Below, one piece after another: positions 54,886-64,000 of a stretch of DNA of 64,000 bases. Source of the stretch: an uncultured Eubacteriales bacterium (GTDB lineage Bacteria; Bacillota; Clostridia; Lachnospirales; Lachnospiraceae); the NCBI GenBank assembly GCA_900319795.1, contig ONPU01000003.1:62001-126000 (forward strand). Direction: 5' to 3'. The position numbers and the translations under genes were made by a program. Numbering within the stretch: the stretch's first letter is position 1; the number at the start of each line of letters is the position of its first letter. The notes under the pieces were generated by a model. That model saw nothing but the letters and a program-made list of their open reading frames with translations. It had not been told where the DNA came from and ran no database searches.

Positions 54886-56655
54886 ATGAGCACAGGTACG
54901 ATATTGAAAGTGGCCGGACCTCTGGTTGTCGCGACAGGCATGCGTGACGCGAATATGTTTGACGTGGTCCGTGTCAGCTCCGAGCGTCTGATCGGTGAAA
55001 TCATCGAAATGCACGGTGATCAGGCGTCTATTCAGGTCTATGAGGAAACACAGGGACTCGGACCGGGCGAACCGGTAGAATCCATGGAAGTTCCGCTTTC
55101 CGTAGAACTGGGACCGGGACTTATGGGATCCATCTACGACGGAATTCAGCGTCCTCTGAACAAGATTATGGAGGCGACCGGAAGCAACCTTCTTTCACGA
55201 GGCGTGGAAGTGGCAGCTCTTGACCGCGATAAGAAATGGGATTTCGTGGCAACTGCTTCCGTCGGCGAAGAAGTGGAAGCCGGGGATATTCTCGGTACCG
55301 TAAAAGAAACTCCGGTTGTGACTCAGAAAATCATGGTTCCCTACGGAATCAAGGGAACGATCAAGAGCATCACTTCCGGTACATTTACCGTGGAAGAGAC
55401 GATTGCGGTCGTCGAGACGGAAAAGGGCGAAGAGAAGCTGACGCTTATGCAGAAATGGCCGGTCAGACGCGGCCGTCCGTATAAGGAAAAGCTTCCGCCG
55501 GACAGACCGCTTGTCACAGGACAGCGTGTTATCGACGCGTTCTTCCCCATCGCGAAGGGCGGCGTGGCCGCGATCCCCGGACCGTTCGGTTCCGGCAAGA
55601 CCGTGACGCAGCATCAGCTCGCGAAGTGGGCGGAAGCGGATATCGTGGTCTATATCGGCTGCGGTGAACGCGGAAACGAGATGACCGACGTTCTGAACGA
55701 GTTCCCGGAACTGAAGGATCCGCGCACGGGTGAATCTCTGATGCAGAGAACCGTTCTGATCGCGAATACTTCGGATATGCCGGTTGCGGCCCGTGAAGCT
55801 TCGATCTATACCGGAATCACCATGGCGGAATATTTCCGCGACATGGGATATTCCGTTGCTCTGATGGCTGACTCCACATCCCGCTGGGCGGAAGCTCTTC
55901 GTGAAATGTCCGGCCGTCTGGAGGAAATGCCCGGTGAAGAAGGATACCCGGCTTACTTAAGCTCGCGTCTCGCGCAGTTCTATGAAAGAGCCGGCCGTGT
56001 CATTTCACTCGGAAAAGAGGGAAGAGAAGGACAGCTTTCGGCGATCGGAGCCGTTTCGCCTCCTGGCGGTGACATTTCCGAACCGGTTTCCCAGGCTACT
56101 CTGCGTATCGTCAAGGTCTTCTGGGGACTGGATGCCGAACTGGCTTACCAGAGACATTTCCCGGCGATCAACTGGCTGACATCCTACAGCCTCTATACCG
56201 ATGATCTCGGAAAATGGTTCGACGAAGCGGTCGAAGGCAACTGGATGGAGACCAGACAGCGCTTAATGAGCCTTCTTCAGGACGAGGCTTCGTTAAATGA
56301 AATCGTCAAGATGGTCGGTATGGACGCGCTTTCTCCGCAGGACCGCCTGAAGATGGAAGCAGCCCGTTCGATCCGTGAGGACTTCCTGCATCAGAACTCC
56401 TTCGACGAGATCGATACCTACACATCGTTAAAGAAGCAGTTCTATATGATGAAGCTGGTTTACGCGTTCTACGAAGGCGGCGTCAAAGCCCTGAAGGACG
56501 GCGGAACCATCAACAATATTGTCAATATGGCGACACGTGAGAGAATCGGCCGTTTCAAATACACGAAGGAAGACCAGATCGATTCCGAATATCAGACGAT
56601 TACGGAAGAACTCAATAAGGAATTCGCGGATGTTACGGCAAAGGAGGACCTGTAA
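54886..56655 (+). CDS. ntpA: V-type ATPase catalytic subunit A
   Basis: Catalytic nucleotide-binding subunit, 589 aa. N-terminal barrel, the bulge domain characteristic of A subunits, and the ATPase domain with P-loop GPFGSGKT (residues 232-239), the catalytic-Glu loop [11 protein letters not shown] and Walker B region [17 protein letters not shown]. The C-terminal helical domain is complete. AAGGGAGC lies before the ATG. Hydrolyses ATP to drive ion export, or makes ATP if the ion gradient is high. Confidence 0.96.
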   Translation: MSTGTILKVAGPLVVATGMRDANMFDVVRVSSERLIGEIIEMHGDQASIQVYEETQGLGPGEPVESMEVPLSVELGPGLMGSIYDGIQRPLNKIMEATGSNLLSRGVEVAALDRDKKWDFVATASVGEEVEAGDILGTVKETPVVTQKIMVPYGIKGTIKSITSGTFTVEETIAVVETEKGEEKLTLMQKWPVRRGRPYKEKLPPDRPLVTGQRVIDAFFPIAKGGVAAIPGPFGSGKTVTQHQLAKWAEADIVVYIGCGERGNEMTDVLNEFPELKDPRTGESLMQRTVLIANTSDMPVAAREASIYTGITMAEYFRDMGYSVALMADSTSRWAEALREMSGRLEEMPGEEGYPAYLSSRLAQFYERAGRVISLGKEGREGQLSAIGAVSPPGGDISEPVSQATLRIVKVFWGLDAELAYQRHFPAINWLTSYSLYTDDLGKWFDEAVEGNWMETRQRLMSLLQDEASLNEIVKMVGMDALSPQDRLKMEAARSIREDFLHQNSFDEIDTYTSLKKQFYMMKLVYAFYEGGVKALKDGGTINNIVNMATRERIGRFKYTKEDQIDSEYQTITEELNKEFADVTAKEDL

Positions 56656-58020
56656 ATGGCAAAGGAATATCGTACAATACAGGAAGTCGCCGGTCCGCTG
56701 ATGCTTGTGGAAGGCGTGGAAAACGTCACTTACAACGAGCTTGGCGAGATTGAGCTGGCAAACGGCGAAACCAGACGCTGCAAAGTACTGGAAATCAACG
56801 GCTCCAACGCTCTGGTTCAGCTTTTTGAAGCGTCGACCGGTATTAATCTTTCGAACAGCAAAGTCCGTTTCCTCGGACGCGCGATGGAACTGGGTGTATC
56901 CGAAGATATGCTCGGCCGCGTCTTTGACGGACTCGGCAGAACGATCGACGGCGGCCCGGAAATCCTTCCGGATGCCAGAATGGATATCAACGGCCTTCCG
57001 ATGAATCCCGCGGCCAGAGCCTATCCGTCTGAGTTCATTCAGACAGGCGTTTCCGCGATTGACGGCCTGAATACGCTGGTCCGCGGACAGAAGCTTCCGA
57101 TTTTCTCCGCTTCCGGTCTGCCGCACGCGCAGCTGGCTGCGCAGATCGCCCGTCAGGCGAAGGTGCGCGGAACAGATGAGCAGTTCGCGGTTGTATTTGC
57201 CGCGATGGGCATTACATTTGAAGAAGCGAACTTCTTCCGTGAATCATTCAAGGAAACAGGCGCGATCGACAGAACCGTCCTGTTCATCAATCTGGCAAAT
57301 GACCCGGCTGTCGAACGTATTTCCACACCGCGTATGGCGCTTACGGCAGCGGAATATCTCGCGTTCGAGAAGGATATGCACGTTCTCGTCATCCTGACGG
57401 ATATTACGAACTACGCGGACGCGCTGCGTGAAGTTTCCGCGGCCCGTAAGGAAGTTCCGGGACGCCGCGGCTATCCGGGCTATATGTATACCGACCTTGC
57501 GACTCTTTATGAGAGAGCCGGAAGGCAGAGGGGCAAGAGCGGATCCATCACCATGATCCCGATCCTGACGATGCCCGAAGACGACAAGACGCATCCGATT
57601 CCCGACCTTACGGGATATATTACGGAAGGACAGGTCATCCTGTCCCGCGAACTTTACAGAAAGGGCATCCAGCCGCCGATCGACGTACTTCCGTCCCTCA
57701 GCCGTCTGAAGGATAAGGGTATCGGCAAGGGCAAGACCCGTGAAGACCATGCCGCGACGATGAACCAGCTGTTCGCCGCCTATGCCCGAGGCAAAGAGGC
57801 GAAGGAACTGATGGTCATCCTCGGTGAAGCGGCTCTGACGGAAACGGACCTGATCTACGCGAAGTTCGCCGATGAATTTGAGACTCGTTATGTAAACCAG
57901 GGGTATAAGACGGACCGGAGCATCGAAGAGACTCTGGAGATCGGCTGGGAACTGTTGAGGATCATGCCGCGTTCGGAACTGAAGAGAATTTCTGACGCGA
58001 TGCTGGATACTTACTATTAA
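56656..58020 (+). CDS. ntpB: V-type ATPase regulatory subunit B
   Basis: Non-catalytic nucleotide-binding subunit, 454 aa, alternating with subunit A in the hexamer. In place of a P-loop it has [19 protein letters not shown] (degenerate, as expected for B). Other features: [51 protein letters not shown] (in blocks) with the arginine finger region, and a normal C-terminal domain. Begins directly after the subunit A stop (no gap), with AAAGGAGG inside the end of ntpA as its SD. Confidence 0.96.
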   Translation: MAKEYRTIQEVAGPLMLVEGVENVTYNELGEIELANGETRRCKVLEINGSNALVQLFEASTGINLSNSKVRFLGRAMELGVSEDMLGRVFDGLGRTIDGGPEILPDARMDINGLPMNPAARAYPSEFIQTGVSAIDGLNTLVRGQKLPIFSASGLPHAQLAAQIARQAKVRGTDEQFAVVFAAMGITFEEANFFRESFKETGAIDRTVLFINLANDPAVERISTPRMALTAAEYLAFEKDMHVLVILTDITNYADALREVSAARKEVPGRRGYPGYMYTDLATLYERAGRQRGKSGSITMIPILTMPEDDKTHPIPDLTGYITEGQVILSRELYRKGIQPPIDVLPSLSRLKDKGIGKGKTREDHAATMNQLFAAYARGKEAKELMVILGEAALTETDLIYAKFADEFETRYVNQGYKTDRSIEETLEIGWELLRIMPRSELKRISDAMLDTYY

Positions 58021-58038
58021 AGAAACGAGGATACTGAT

Positions 58039-58695
58039 ATGGCAGCAACTCAGGTAACTCCTACCAGAATGGAGCTGACCCGCCTGAAACGTAAGCTGGT
58101 AACGGCTGTGAAGGGTCATCGTCTTCTGAAGGACAAGCGCGACGAACTGATGCGTCAGTTCCTCGACCTCGTCCGGGAGGATATGGAGCTTCGGGTCAAG
58201 GTGGAAGAGGGCATCCGGAACGCGAACAGGAATTTCGTGCTCGCAAAGGCCGGAATGTCCGAAGAGACTTTGCGCGCTGCCCTTATGGCTCCGCGTCAGG
58301 AGGTCATTCTCAATCAGGATAAGAAAAATGTCATGAGTGTGGACATTCCCGTTTTCAATTATGAGACGAGAACAGCGGACGCGAATGATATCTACTCTTA
58401 CGGTTTTGCATTTACTACGGGGGACTTGGACGGCGCGGTCAAAAGTCTCGCGGATGTCTTCCCGGATATGCTGAAGCTGGCGGAAATCGAGAAATCCTGT
58501 CAGCTGATGGCGGCCGAGATCGAAAAGACAAGACGCCGCGTAAACGCGCTGGAGCACGTGATCATACCGGAAACACAGGAAGGCATCCGCTACATCACGA
58601 TGAAGCTGGATGAAAATGAAAGAAGTACGCAGGTGAGACTGATGAAGGTCAAGGATATGATGCTTCAGGAGGCTCATAAGTACAAAAAAGGTTGA
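58039..58695 (+). CDS. ntpD: V-type ATPase subunit D (central rotor shaft)
   Basis: 218 aa: two long antiparallel helices (about 10-70 and 145-205) forming the shaft inside the A/B hexamer. Typical start TRMELTRLKRKLVTAVKGH and helix VNALEHVIIPETQEGIRYI. Starts 18 bp after subunit B. Its stop overlaps the TTG start of the next gene. Confidence 0.94.
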   Translation: MAATQVTPTRMELTRLKRKLVTAVKGHRLLKDKRDELMRQFLDLVREDMELRVKVEEGIRNANRNFVLAKAGMSEETLRAALMAPRQEVILNQDKKNVMSVDIPVFNYETRTADANDIYSYGFAFTTGDLDGAVKSLADVFPDMLKLAEIEKSCQLMAAEIEKTRRRVNALEHVIIPETQEGIRYITMKLDENERSTQVRLMKVKDMMLQEAHKYKKG

Positions 58696-61190
58696 ATAAG
58701 GGAACAACATTGGGCGGCAGAATACTGAAAGGATTTTTGTTCATACTGGTTTTCATAGGTGGCGTCTGGTTTTTTTCGAGCCTTTCGCTGATGAACCGCC
58801 AACAGGCAATCAGCGCGTCGGATCTTTCTGATCCGACGCTTCCTGTCATGTATATAGATGTGGGCGGAATCAAGGCGGACAGGATGTTCGGCTTCCGTAT
58901 GGAAATGGACGCAAGAAACATGCGCAAATGTCTTGTGCCGGTTTCGACCAGAAGATCTGTCCGCATTTCCTATAAAGCCTATGAAAATACGGTCAAATCC
59001 GTCTCCTATGAGATCTCCGCTCCGGACACGGGCGAAATAGTGGAAAACGCGAAGATCGCCAATTTCCAGCCGGACGGGGACTATATGACCGGTGAGTTCG
59101 TTCTGTCCGAACCGATCCTGATGAACCGGGAATATCCGGTCCGCTTTACGATTCAGACGGAGAACGGGGATATTTACTATTACGCGCGCGTCATTCAGAG
59201 GTCGGATCCGATTACGGATAAATACGTCCAGTTTGTCTATGACTTCTATGAGGGCTGCATGAATTCCGCCGGGTCGGGAGACGTCAACACCTATCTCGAG
59301 ACAGACGAGACGATCACGAACAATTCCTATACCAATGTTAACATCAAATCGTCTCTTCGAATGGTCACCTGGGGAAGTCTGAATCCCCAGATCATGAGAA
59401 AAGCCGTTCCGACGATCTGTGACATGGCCGGCGAGACCTGCTCCCTGACCAATGAGTACCTGATCAGCGCCGAAGGAAATTACGGGCAGGAGATCTACCA
59501 CGTTTCCGAATTCTATCGTCTGCGCTACTATAACGGCCGGATGATGCTGCTGAATTTCAACAGGAAGGCGCTTCAGGTCTTTAACCCGCTGTCTCCGGGA
59601 ACCATTACCGCACCCGGCATCGGGCTTGGTATTTCGGAAAATAATGTACAGTACCTGTCAAATGCTACGTCCGACACAGTCGCCTTTGTACAGGACGGCT
59701 CTGTCTGGGAGTACTCCTCCGGTTCCAACCGCCTGTCGTCGGTCTTCTCCATGCGTTCAGTCGGAGACGGAACGGATGAGAGAGATGACAACAGCGATTA
59801 CGGAGTGAAGCTGATCCGCATTTCCGAAGGCGGCGCGCTCGATTTCACGGTTTACGGTTATATGAGCCGGGGAGCGCACGAAGGATCGATGGGCGTGTCG
59901 GTATGCCACTACAATCCGGAGAGCGCGGTGGTGACGGAACGGGCATTTATACCGTATGACCGCTCCTTTATGCAGCTCGAAAAAGATATGGAGAAGCTGA
60001 ACTATATCAGCACCTCCGGAAGAGCCTCGTTCTATCTGTGCGGTACGGTCTATGAAGTGGACTTAAGCGAACAGGTGTCCAGAGTGATCCTGACACAGAT
60101 TCATCCGGACGCGTTTGCCTCTTCGGCAAGCATGTCCAGAATCGCGTGGATGGACGAGATGTTGCCTTACGGCTCCCACAGTATCACTGTGATGGATCTT
60201 GAGACCGGCTCGACCCGCCGTCTGCAGTCGGACAACGGTGCCTATATGAAGCTGATCGGCTTCCTCAATGACGACCTGATCTACGGCCTCGCGAATGAGG
60301 AGGATGTGGCGTATACCGTTTCCGGCCAGGTGATCTTCGCGATGAATACGCTCCGCATCGAAGACGCGGAAGGACAGGTTATGAAGGAATACAGCCCGCC
60401 GGGACTGTATGTCACGGACGTCGATATGGAGCCGGGCCTCGCGAAGCTGACCAGAGTCCAGAAGGACGGGAACACTTACACGAGTGCGGAGGGCGACAAT
60501 ATCGTCAACAACCAGCAGACGGGTGAGGGAGAAGTGCAGGTTTCTCTGGGAAATAATTCCCGCCAGGGAACCGTAGTGACACTGAAGCTTCCGAGAACCA
60601 TCGCCAATATCAACCCGTCCGTCAATACGTTCCGCATCCGGGTGATGGATTCGGAGGGAATCCATACCGACGAACAGGATCCGGCGGATGTCCCGCTTTA
60701 CTATGTCTATACATCGGGAACACTCGAGAAGATCCTGACGGATCCGGCCGAAGCGGTTCAGCTTGCCGATGAGCACGTGGGAATCGTACTGAACGACGAA
60801 GGCCAGTATATTTACGAACGCGGAAACAAGCAGACCAAAACCGAGCTCAATAACGCGGATATACCGGAAGCGTTCCTCAGCGGAGAGATCCGGGCGGATC
60901 AGCTCCAGAACATGTGCGACGAGAATATCAAAGTGCTTGATCTGAGCGGCTGTACACTGGACCAGGTTCTCTACCAGCTCTCTCAGGGCAGGGCCGTTGT
61001 CACGAGGCTCGGTGACGGAAGCGTGGCCGTAATCGTGGGCTATGACCGCTACAATACGCTTCAGTACAATTTTGAGACCGGCGAGCATTTCTATATGGGA
61101 ATCAACGACAGCACGAACGCGATGCTGGAGGGCGGCAACGTATTTGTCAGCTATATCGAATCCCGTGCTACGATTAAGGAAAATGAGTAG
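58692..61190 (+). CDS. Membrane-anchored protein of unknown function with C39-like C terminus, coupled to ntpD
   Basis: 832 aa. One N-terminal membrane span (about 11-31), then a long extracellular-looking, beta-rich region (about 40-700) with no family I recognise, then a C-terminal block (about 745-820: LSGCTLDQVLYQLSQGRAVVT and SVAVIVGYDRYNTLQYN) that resembles the second half of a C39-like papain fold. In such folds a His precedes the V-x-V-x-G-Y-D strand; here the position is Ser, so it is probably inactive. The start is TTG at 58692, overlapping the subunit D stop by four bases, with AAAAAAGG just ahead; an internal TTG at 58710 is possible. It ends 39 bp before asnS. Role unknown; coupling suggests expression with the ATPase. 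Confidence 0.8.
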   Translation: MNKGTTLGGRILKGFLFILVFIGGVWFFSSLSLMNRQQAISASDLSDPTLPVMYIDVGGIKADRMFGFRMEMDARNMRKCLVPVSTRRSVRISYKAYENTVKSVSYEISAPDTGEIVENAKIANFQPDGDYMTGEFVLSEPILMNREYPVRFTIQTENGDIYYYARVIQRSDPITDKYVQFVYDFYEGCMNSAGSGDVNTYLETDETITNNSYTNVNIKSSLRMVTWGSLNPQIMRKAVPTICDMAGETCSLTNEYLISAEGNYGQEIYHVSEFYRLRYYNGRMMLLNFNRKALQVFNPLSPGTITAPGIGLGISENNVQYLSNATSDTVAFVQDGSVWEYSSGSNRLSSVFSMRSVGDGTDERDDNSDYGVKLIRISEGGALDFTVYGYMSRGAHEGSMGVSVCHYNPESAVVTERAFIPYDRSFMQLEKDMEKLNYISTSGRASFYLCGTVYEVDLSEQVSRVILTQIHPDAFASSASMSRIAWMDEMLPYGSHSITVMDLETGSTRRLQSDNGAYMKLIGFLNDDLIYGLANEEDVAYTVSGQVIFAMNTLRIEDAEGQVMKEYSPPGLYVTDVDMEPGLAKLTRVQKDGNTYTSAEGDNIVNNQQTGEGEVQVSLGNNSRQGTVVTLKLPRTIANINPSVNTFRIRVMDSEGIHTDEQDPADVPLYYVYTSGTLEKILTDPAEAVQLADEHVGIVLNDEGQYIYERGNKQTKTELNNADIPEAFLSGEIRADQLQNMCDENIKVLDLSGCTLDQVLYQLSQGRAVVTRLGDGSVAVIVGYDRYNTLQYNFETGEHFYMGINDSTNAMLEGGNVFVSYIESRATIKENE

Positions 61191-61229
61191 CGCGAGCATG
61201 TATAAAATGATGATTGTGAGGATAGAACA

Positions 61230-62624
61230 ATGCAGAAAATGACGACAGTAAAAGAGCTGTACAAAAGCCCGGAACACTTTATCGATACACGCGTTACCGT
61301 GGGCGGCTGGGTGCGCACGATCCGTGATTCGAAGAATTTCGGCTTCCTGGTTCTTCATGACGGCACCTATTTCAACACCCTGCAGATCGTATTCGGCAGC
61401 GAGCTGAAGAATTTCGACGAGATCGCGCGCCTCAATGTGGGTACGGCCGTGATCGTGACCGGAACGCTGGTTGCCACGCCGGACGCGAAGCAGCCGTTTG
61501 AGATTCAGGCAGAGGAAATCTCAGTGGAAGGCGCGTCGACGCCCGACTTCCCGATGCAGAAGAAACGCCATACCATGGAATTCTTAAGGACGGTCCCGCA
61601 TCTGCGTCCGCGCACCAACACATTCCAGGCTGTGTTCCGCGTCCGTTCCCTGATCGCCTATGCCATCCATCAGTTCTTCCAGGAGAGGGGCTTTGTCTAT
61701 GTGCATACGCCGATCATTACGGGATCCGATGCCGAAGGCGCCGGGGAAATGTTCCAGGTGACCACTCTGGATCTTCAGAATCTGCCGATGAACGAAGACG
61801 GCAGCGTGGACTACACGGGAGACTTTTTCGGAAAATCCACGAACCTGACCGTTTCGGGACAGCTCAATGTCGAAGCATTTGCCCAGTCCTTCCGCAACGT
61901 CTATACGTTCGGACCGACCTTCCGCGCTGAGAATTCCAACACCAGCCGCCATGCCGCGGAGTTCTGGATGATTGAGCCGGAAATGGCATTTGCAGATCTG
62001 GAAGACGATATGGCATGCGCGGAAGATATGCTGAAATACATTATCCGCTACGTGATGGAAAATGCTCCGGAGGAGCTGGCATTTTTCAATCAGTTTGTAG
62101 ACAAGGGACTGATCGAGAGACTTGAGCACGTGGTCTCTTCGGAATTTGCCCATGTCACTTATACGGAAGCTGTCGACATTCTTCAGAAGTCCGGAGAGAA
62201 GTTTGAATATAAGGTCGAATGGGGCGCGGAACTTCAGACGGAGCACGAGCGCTATCTGACGGAGAAAGTGTTCAAACGGCCGCTTTTCGTGACGGATTAT
62301 CCGAAGGACTGCAAGGCGTTCTACATGAAGCAGAACGAGGACGGAAAAACCGTGGCGGCCATGGACTGCCTGGTCCCCGGAATCGGAGAGATCATCGGCG
62401 GAAGCCAGAGAGAAGAGGATTACGGGAAACTGATCACGAGAATGCAGGAACTCGGCATGGATCTCGATCAGTACGGTTTCTATCTGGACCTGAGAAAGTT
62501 CGGAACGACGAGACACGCGGGCTTCGGCCTCGGCTTCGAGCGCTGCGTCATGTATCTGACCGGCATTTCGAACATCCGAGACGTTCTTCCGTATCCGAGA
62601 ACCGTCGGAAACTGCGAGCTTTAA
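61230..62624 (+). CDS. asnS: Asparagine--tRNA ligase
   Basis: Class II (IIb) aminoacyl-tRNA synthetase that charges tRNA-Asn, 464 aa, homodimer in the cytoplasm. N-terminal OB fold (about 1-110: [19 protein letters not shown]), then the catalytic domain with motif 1 around [20 protein letters not shown], motif 2 in [21 protein letters not shown] (in blocks) and motif 3 [28 protein letters not shown] and the DIRDV end separate it from AspRS. Start ATG at 61230 follows GAGGATAG. No T-box-like leader is seen in the 39-bp gap, so it is probably read from the upstream operon or a weak local promoter (TATAAA at 61201). Confidence 0.96.
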   Translation: MQKMTTVKELYKSPEHFIDTRVTVGGWVRTIRDSKNFGFLVLHDGTYFNTLQIVFGSELKNFDEIARLNVGTAVIVTGTLVATPDAKQPFEIQAEEISVEGASTPDFPMQKKRHTMEFLRTVPHLRPRTNTFQAVFRVRSLIAYAIHQFFQERGFVYVHTPIITGSDAEGAGEMFQVTTLDLQNLPMNEDGSVDYTGDFFGKSTNLTVSGQLNVEAFAQSFRNVYTFGPTFRAENSNTSRHAAEFWMIEPEMAFADLEDDMACAEDMLKYIIRYVMENAPEELAFFNQFVDKGLIERLEHVVSSEFAHVTYTEAVDILQKSGEKFEYKVEWGAELQTEHERYLTEKVFKRPLFVTDYPKDCKAFYMKQNEDGKTVAAMDCLVPGIGEIIGGSQREEDYGKLITRMQELGMDLDQYGFYLDLRKFGTTRHAGFGLGFERCVMYLTGISNIRDVLPYPRTVGNCEL

Positions 62625-62634
62625 TGCCTTATAA

Positions 62635-62663
62635 AAAGGGAGCCGGTTTTTCCGGCGCCCTTT
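62635..62663 (+). terminator. Probable terminator after asnS
   Basis: AAAGGG-A-GCCGG and CCGGC-G-CCCTTT pair across a five-T loop with one A/G mismatch. The following T-run is short, and a TTTTTT tract lies 15 bases on, so termination may be partial. Confidence 0.55.
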
Positions 62664-62693
62664 CAATTACGGAATTTTTTCGAGGGAGATCCC

Positions 62694-64000
62694 ATGGCGG
62701 AGAATAAGATGGGCGTTATGCCCGTTAAGAAACTGATTGTCAATATGTCCCTGCCCATGATGGCCTCAATGCTGGTGCAGGCGCTGTACAACGTAGTCGA
62801 CAGCGTATTCGTTTCGAGGTTTGACGGGAGCTATGCGCTGACGGCGGTGACGCTTGCCTTTCCGATGCAGAATCTGATGTTTTCGCTGGCAGGAGGAACA
62901 GCTGTCGGGATCAATGCCCTTTTATCCAAGTCTCTGGGAGAACGGAATTTTGAGCGCGTGGATAAGACGGCGAATAACGGGATTCTGATCACTTTTTTAA
63001 GTTCCTTTATCTTCATTCTGGGCGGATTTCTGATCGCGAGACCTTTTATCGCGTCCCAGACCGACAACGCGAAGGTCCTCGAGTACGGGACGTCCTACCT
63101 GCGGATCGTGATGATCATCTGCGTCGGGCTGTATTTCCAGGTGATTCTGGAGCGCCTGCTGCAGTCTACGGGACTGACATTTTACAGTATGATTTCGCAG
63201 ATGAGCGGCGCCCTGATCAACATCATTTTCGATCCGATTATGATCTTCGGACTGTTCGGATTTCCGAGACTCGGAGTGGCGGGAGCCGCCTGGGCCACCG
63301 TACTCGGGCAGTGCTGCGCGGCGCTCATTTCCCTGTTTCTGAATCTGAAATTCAACAAAGAGGTCCATATTTCCGTCAAGGGAATTCTGAGCCCCGATAC
63401 CTGGATCATCGGCCGGATTTACGCGGTGGGCATTCCGTCCTTCCTGATGATCGGAATCGGCTCGATCATGACATTCTCGATGAATATGATTCTGAAAGTC
63501 TACGGCGGAATTGCGCAGGCGGTTTTCGGAGCTTATTTCAAGCTGCAGAGTTTCCTGTTCATGCCGATTTTCGGCCTCAATAACGGAGTGATTCCGGTTC
63601 TGGCCTTCAATTACGGAGCAAGGCGAAAAGACCGGATCGACGAGGCACTGCGCTTCTCCATGACGCTTGCGGTGACCATCATGCTGATCGGCACGGTAGT
63701 GATGGAAACAATTCCCGGAACGCTGCTTTCGCTCTTCAACGCGTCTGAAGAGATGCTGAAGGTGGGAATTCCGGCGCTGCGCATTATCGGCATCCATTTC
63801 CCGCTGGCAGGAGCCAGTATTGTAATGGGATCGATTTTTCAGGCATTTTCAAGAAGCATCTACTCGCTTTTTATTTCTGTAACACGTCAGCTCCTCGTAC
63901 TCGTACCGGCGGCATTTCTTCTTTCGAAGCTGGTGGGACTTGACGGGGTATGGTTTGCGTTTCCGGTAGCCGAAGTGGCGTCGCTGATTGCCTCCGTAAT
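62694..64000 (+). CDS. MATE-family multidrug/Na+ antiporter, 3' end beyond window
   Basis: Integral membrane exporter of the MATE (MatE/DinF) family; 435 codons are present of about 450, so only the last residues are missing. About twelve spans in two six-span halves; typical N-terminal region MSLPMMASMLVQALYNVVDSVFVS and second-half NNGVIPVLAFNYGA. Such proteins expel cationic drugs or metabolites in exchange for Na+ or H+, and a Na+-pumping V-ATPase upstream would supply the gradient (inference). GAGGGAGA lies before the ATG. Substrate unknown. Confidence 0.92.
   Translation, partial: MAENKMGVMPVKKLIVNMSLPMMASMLVQALYNVVDSVFVSRFDGSYALTAVTLAFPMQNLMFSLAGGTAVGINALLSKSLGERNFERVDKTANNGILITFLSSFIFILGGFLIARPFIASQTDNAKVLEYGTSYLRIVMIICVGLYFQVILERLLQSTGLTFYSMISQMSGALINIIFDPIMIFGLFGFPRLGVAGAAWATVLGQCCAALISLFLNLKFNKEVHISVKGILSPDTWIIGRIYAVGIPSFLMIGIGSIMTFSMNMILKVYGGIAQAVFGAYFKLQSFLFMPIFGLNNGVIPVLAFNYGARRKDRIDEALRFSMTLAVTIMLIGTVVMETIPGTLLSLFNASEEMLKVGIPALRIIGIHFPLAGASIVMGSIFQAFSRSIYSLFISVTRQLLVLVPAAFLLSKLVGLDGVWFAFPVAEVASLIASV

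Noticed and set aside
61191..61229. T-box leader for asnS
   Set aside because: The gap is only 39 bp and holds none of the conserved T-box sequence.

Overview
The window looks like chromosome from an anaerobic member of the Bacillota, class Clostridia, most likely a Lachnospiraceae-type gut bacterium. The grounds are a V-type Na+/H+ ATPase operon, a flavodiiron oxygen/NO reductase, YesM/YesN-type two-component systems next to sugar ABC transporters, intracellular glycosidases, AGGAGG ribosome binding sites and Gram-positive lipoprotein signals. No rRNA, tRNA, CRISPR array, integrase or intact insertion sequence was recognised. The genus assignment is inference.

Layout. 0-8 kb: partial iron alcohol dehydrogenase, a fused flavodiiron protein and an NlpC/P60-like protein on the minus strand; then a polysaccharide deacetylase, a small membrane protein and murG on the plus strand, facing a DUF6382-like membrane protein. 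8-13.4 kb: a structured inverted-repeat element, a HIT hydrolase, a beta-CASP RNase-like protein, a TSCPD protein, and an MTA/SAH deaminase-SAH hydrolase pair. 13.4-25.1 kb: two-component system, ribose-type sugar ABC transporter with two permease genes, a cluster of long hairpins, L-arabinose isomerase, an FGGY pentulokinase and a coupled deoxyinosine-DNA glycosylase. 25.2-27 kb: secreted fibronectin-III-like protein and two tandem XRE regulators.

27-45 kb is a glycan-use locus: GH5, a second YesM/YesN pair, a decayed GH30 gene, an LplB/LplC-type importer without its own ATPase, then GH5, GH42 and GH43 enzymes, all without signal peptides, so oligosaccharides are probably imported and cut inside the cell. 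An MsmK-type ATPase gene at 43.5 kb is a candidate energiser. PAP2 phosphatase, a TtcA-like tRNA thiolase, a PucR/CdaR-type regulator and an aconitase-superfamily hydratase (45.7-48 kb) follow.

48-49.3 kb is non-coding or decayed: twin hairpins, a near-consensus promoter, a folded leader and a frameshifted gene remnant. 50-58.7 kb is a complete V-ATPase operon whose rotor carries the full Na+-binding residue set, followed by a translationally coupled 832-aa protein of unknown role, asnS and a MATE exporter running off the end. The most unusual material is intergenic: three long perfect hairpins sharing one conserved loop (20.9-21.2 kb), the IR-bounded element at 8.1-8.3 kb, the palindrome array at 28.3-28.5 kb and the leader RNA at 48.2-48.4 kb.
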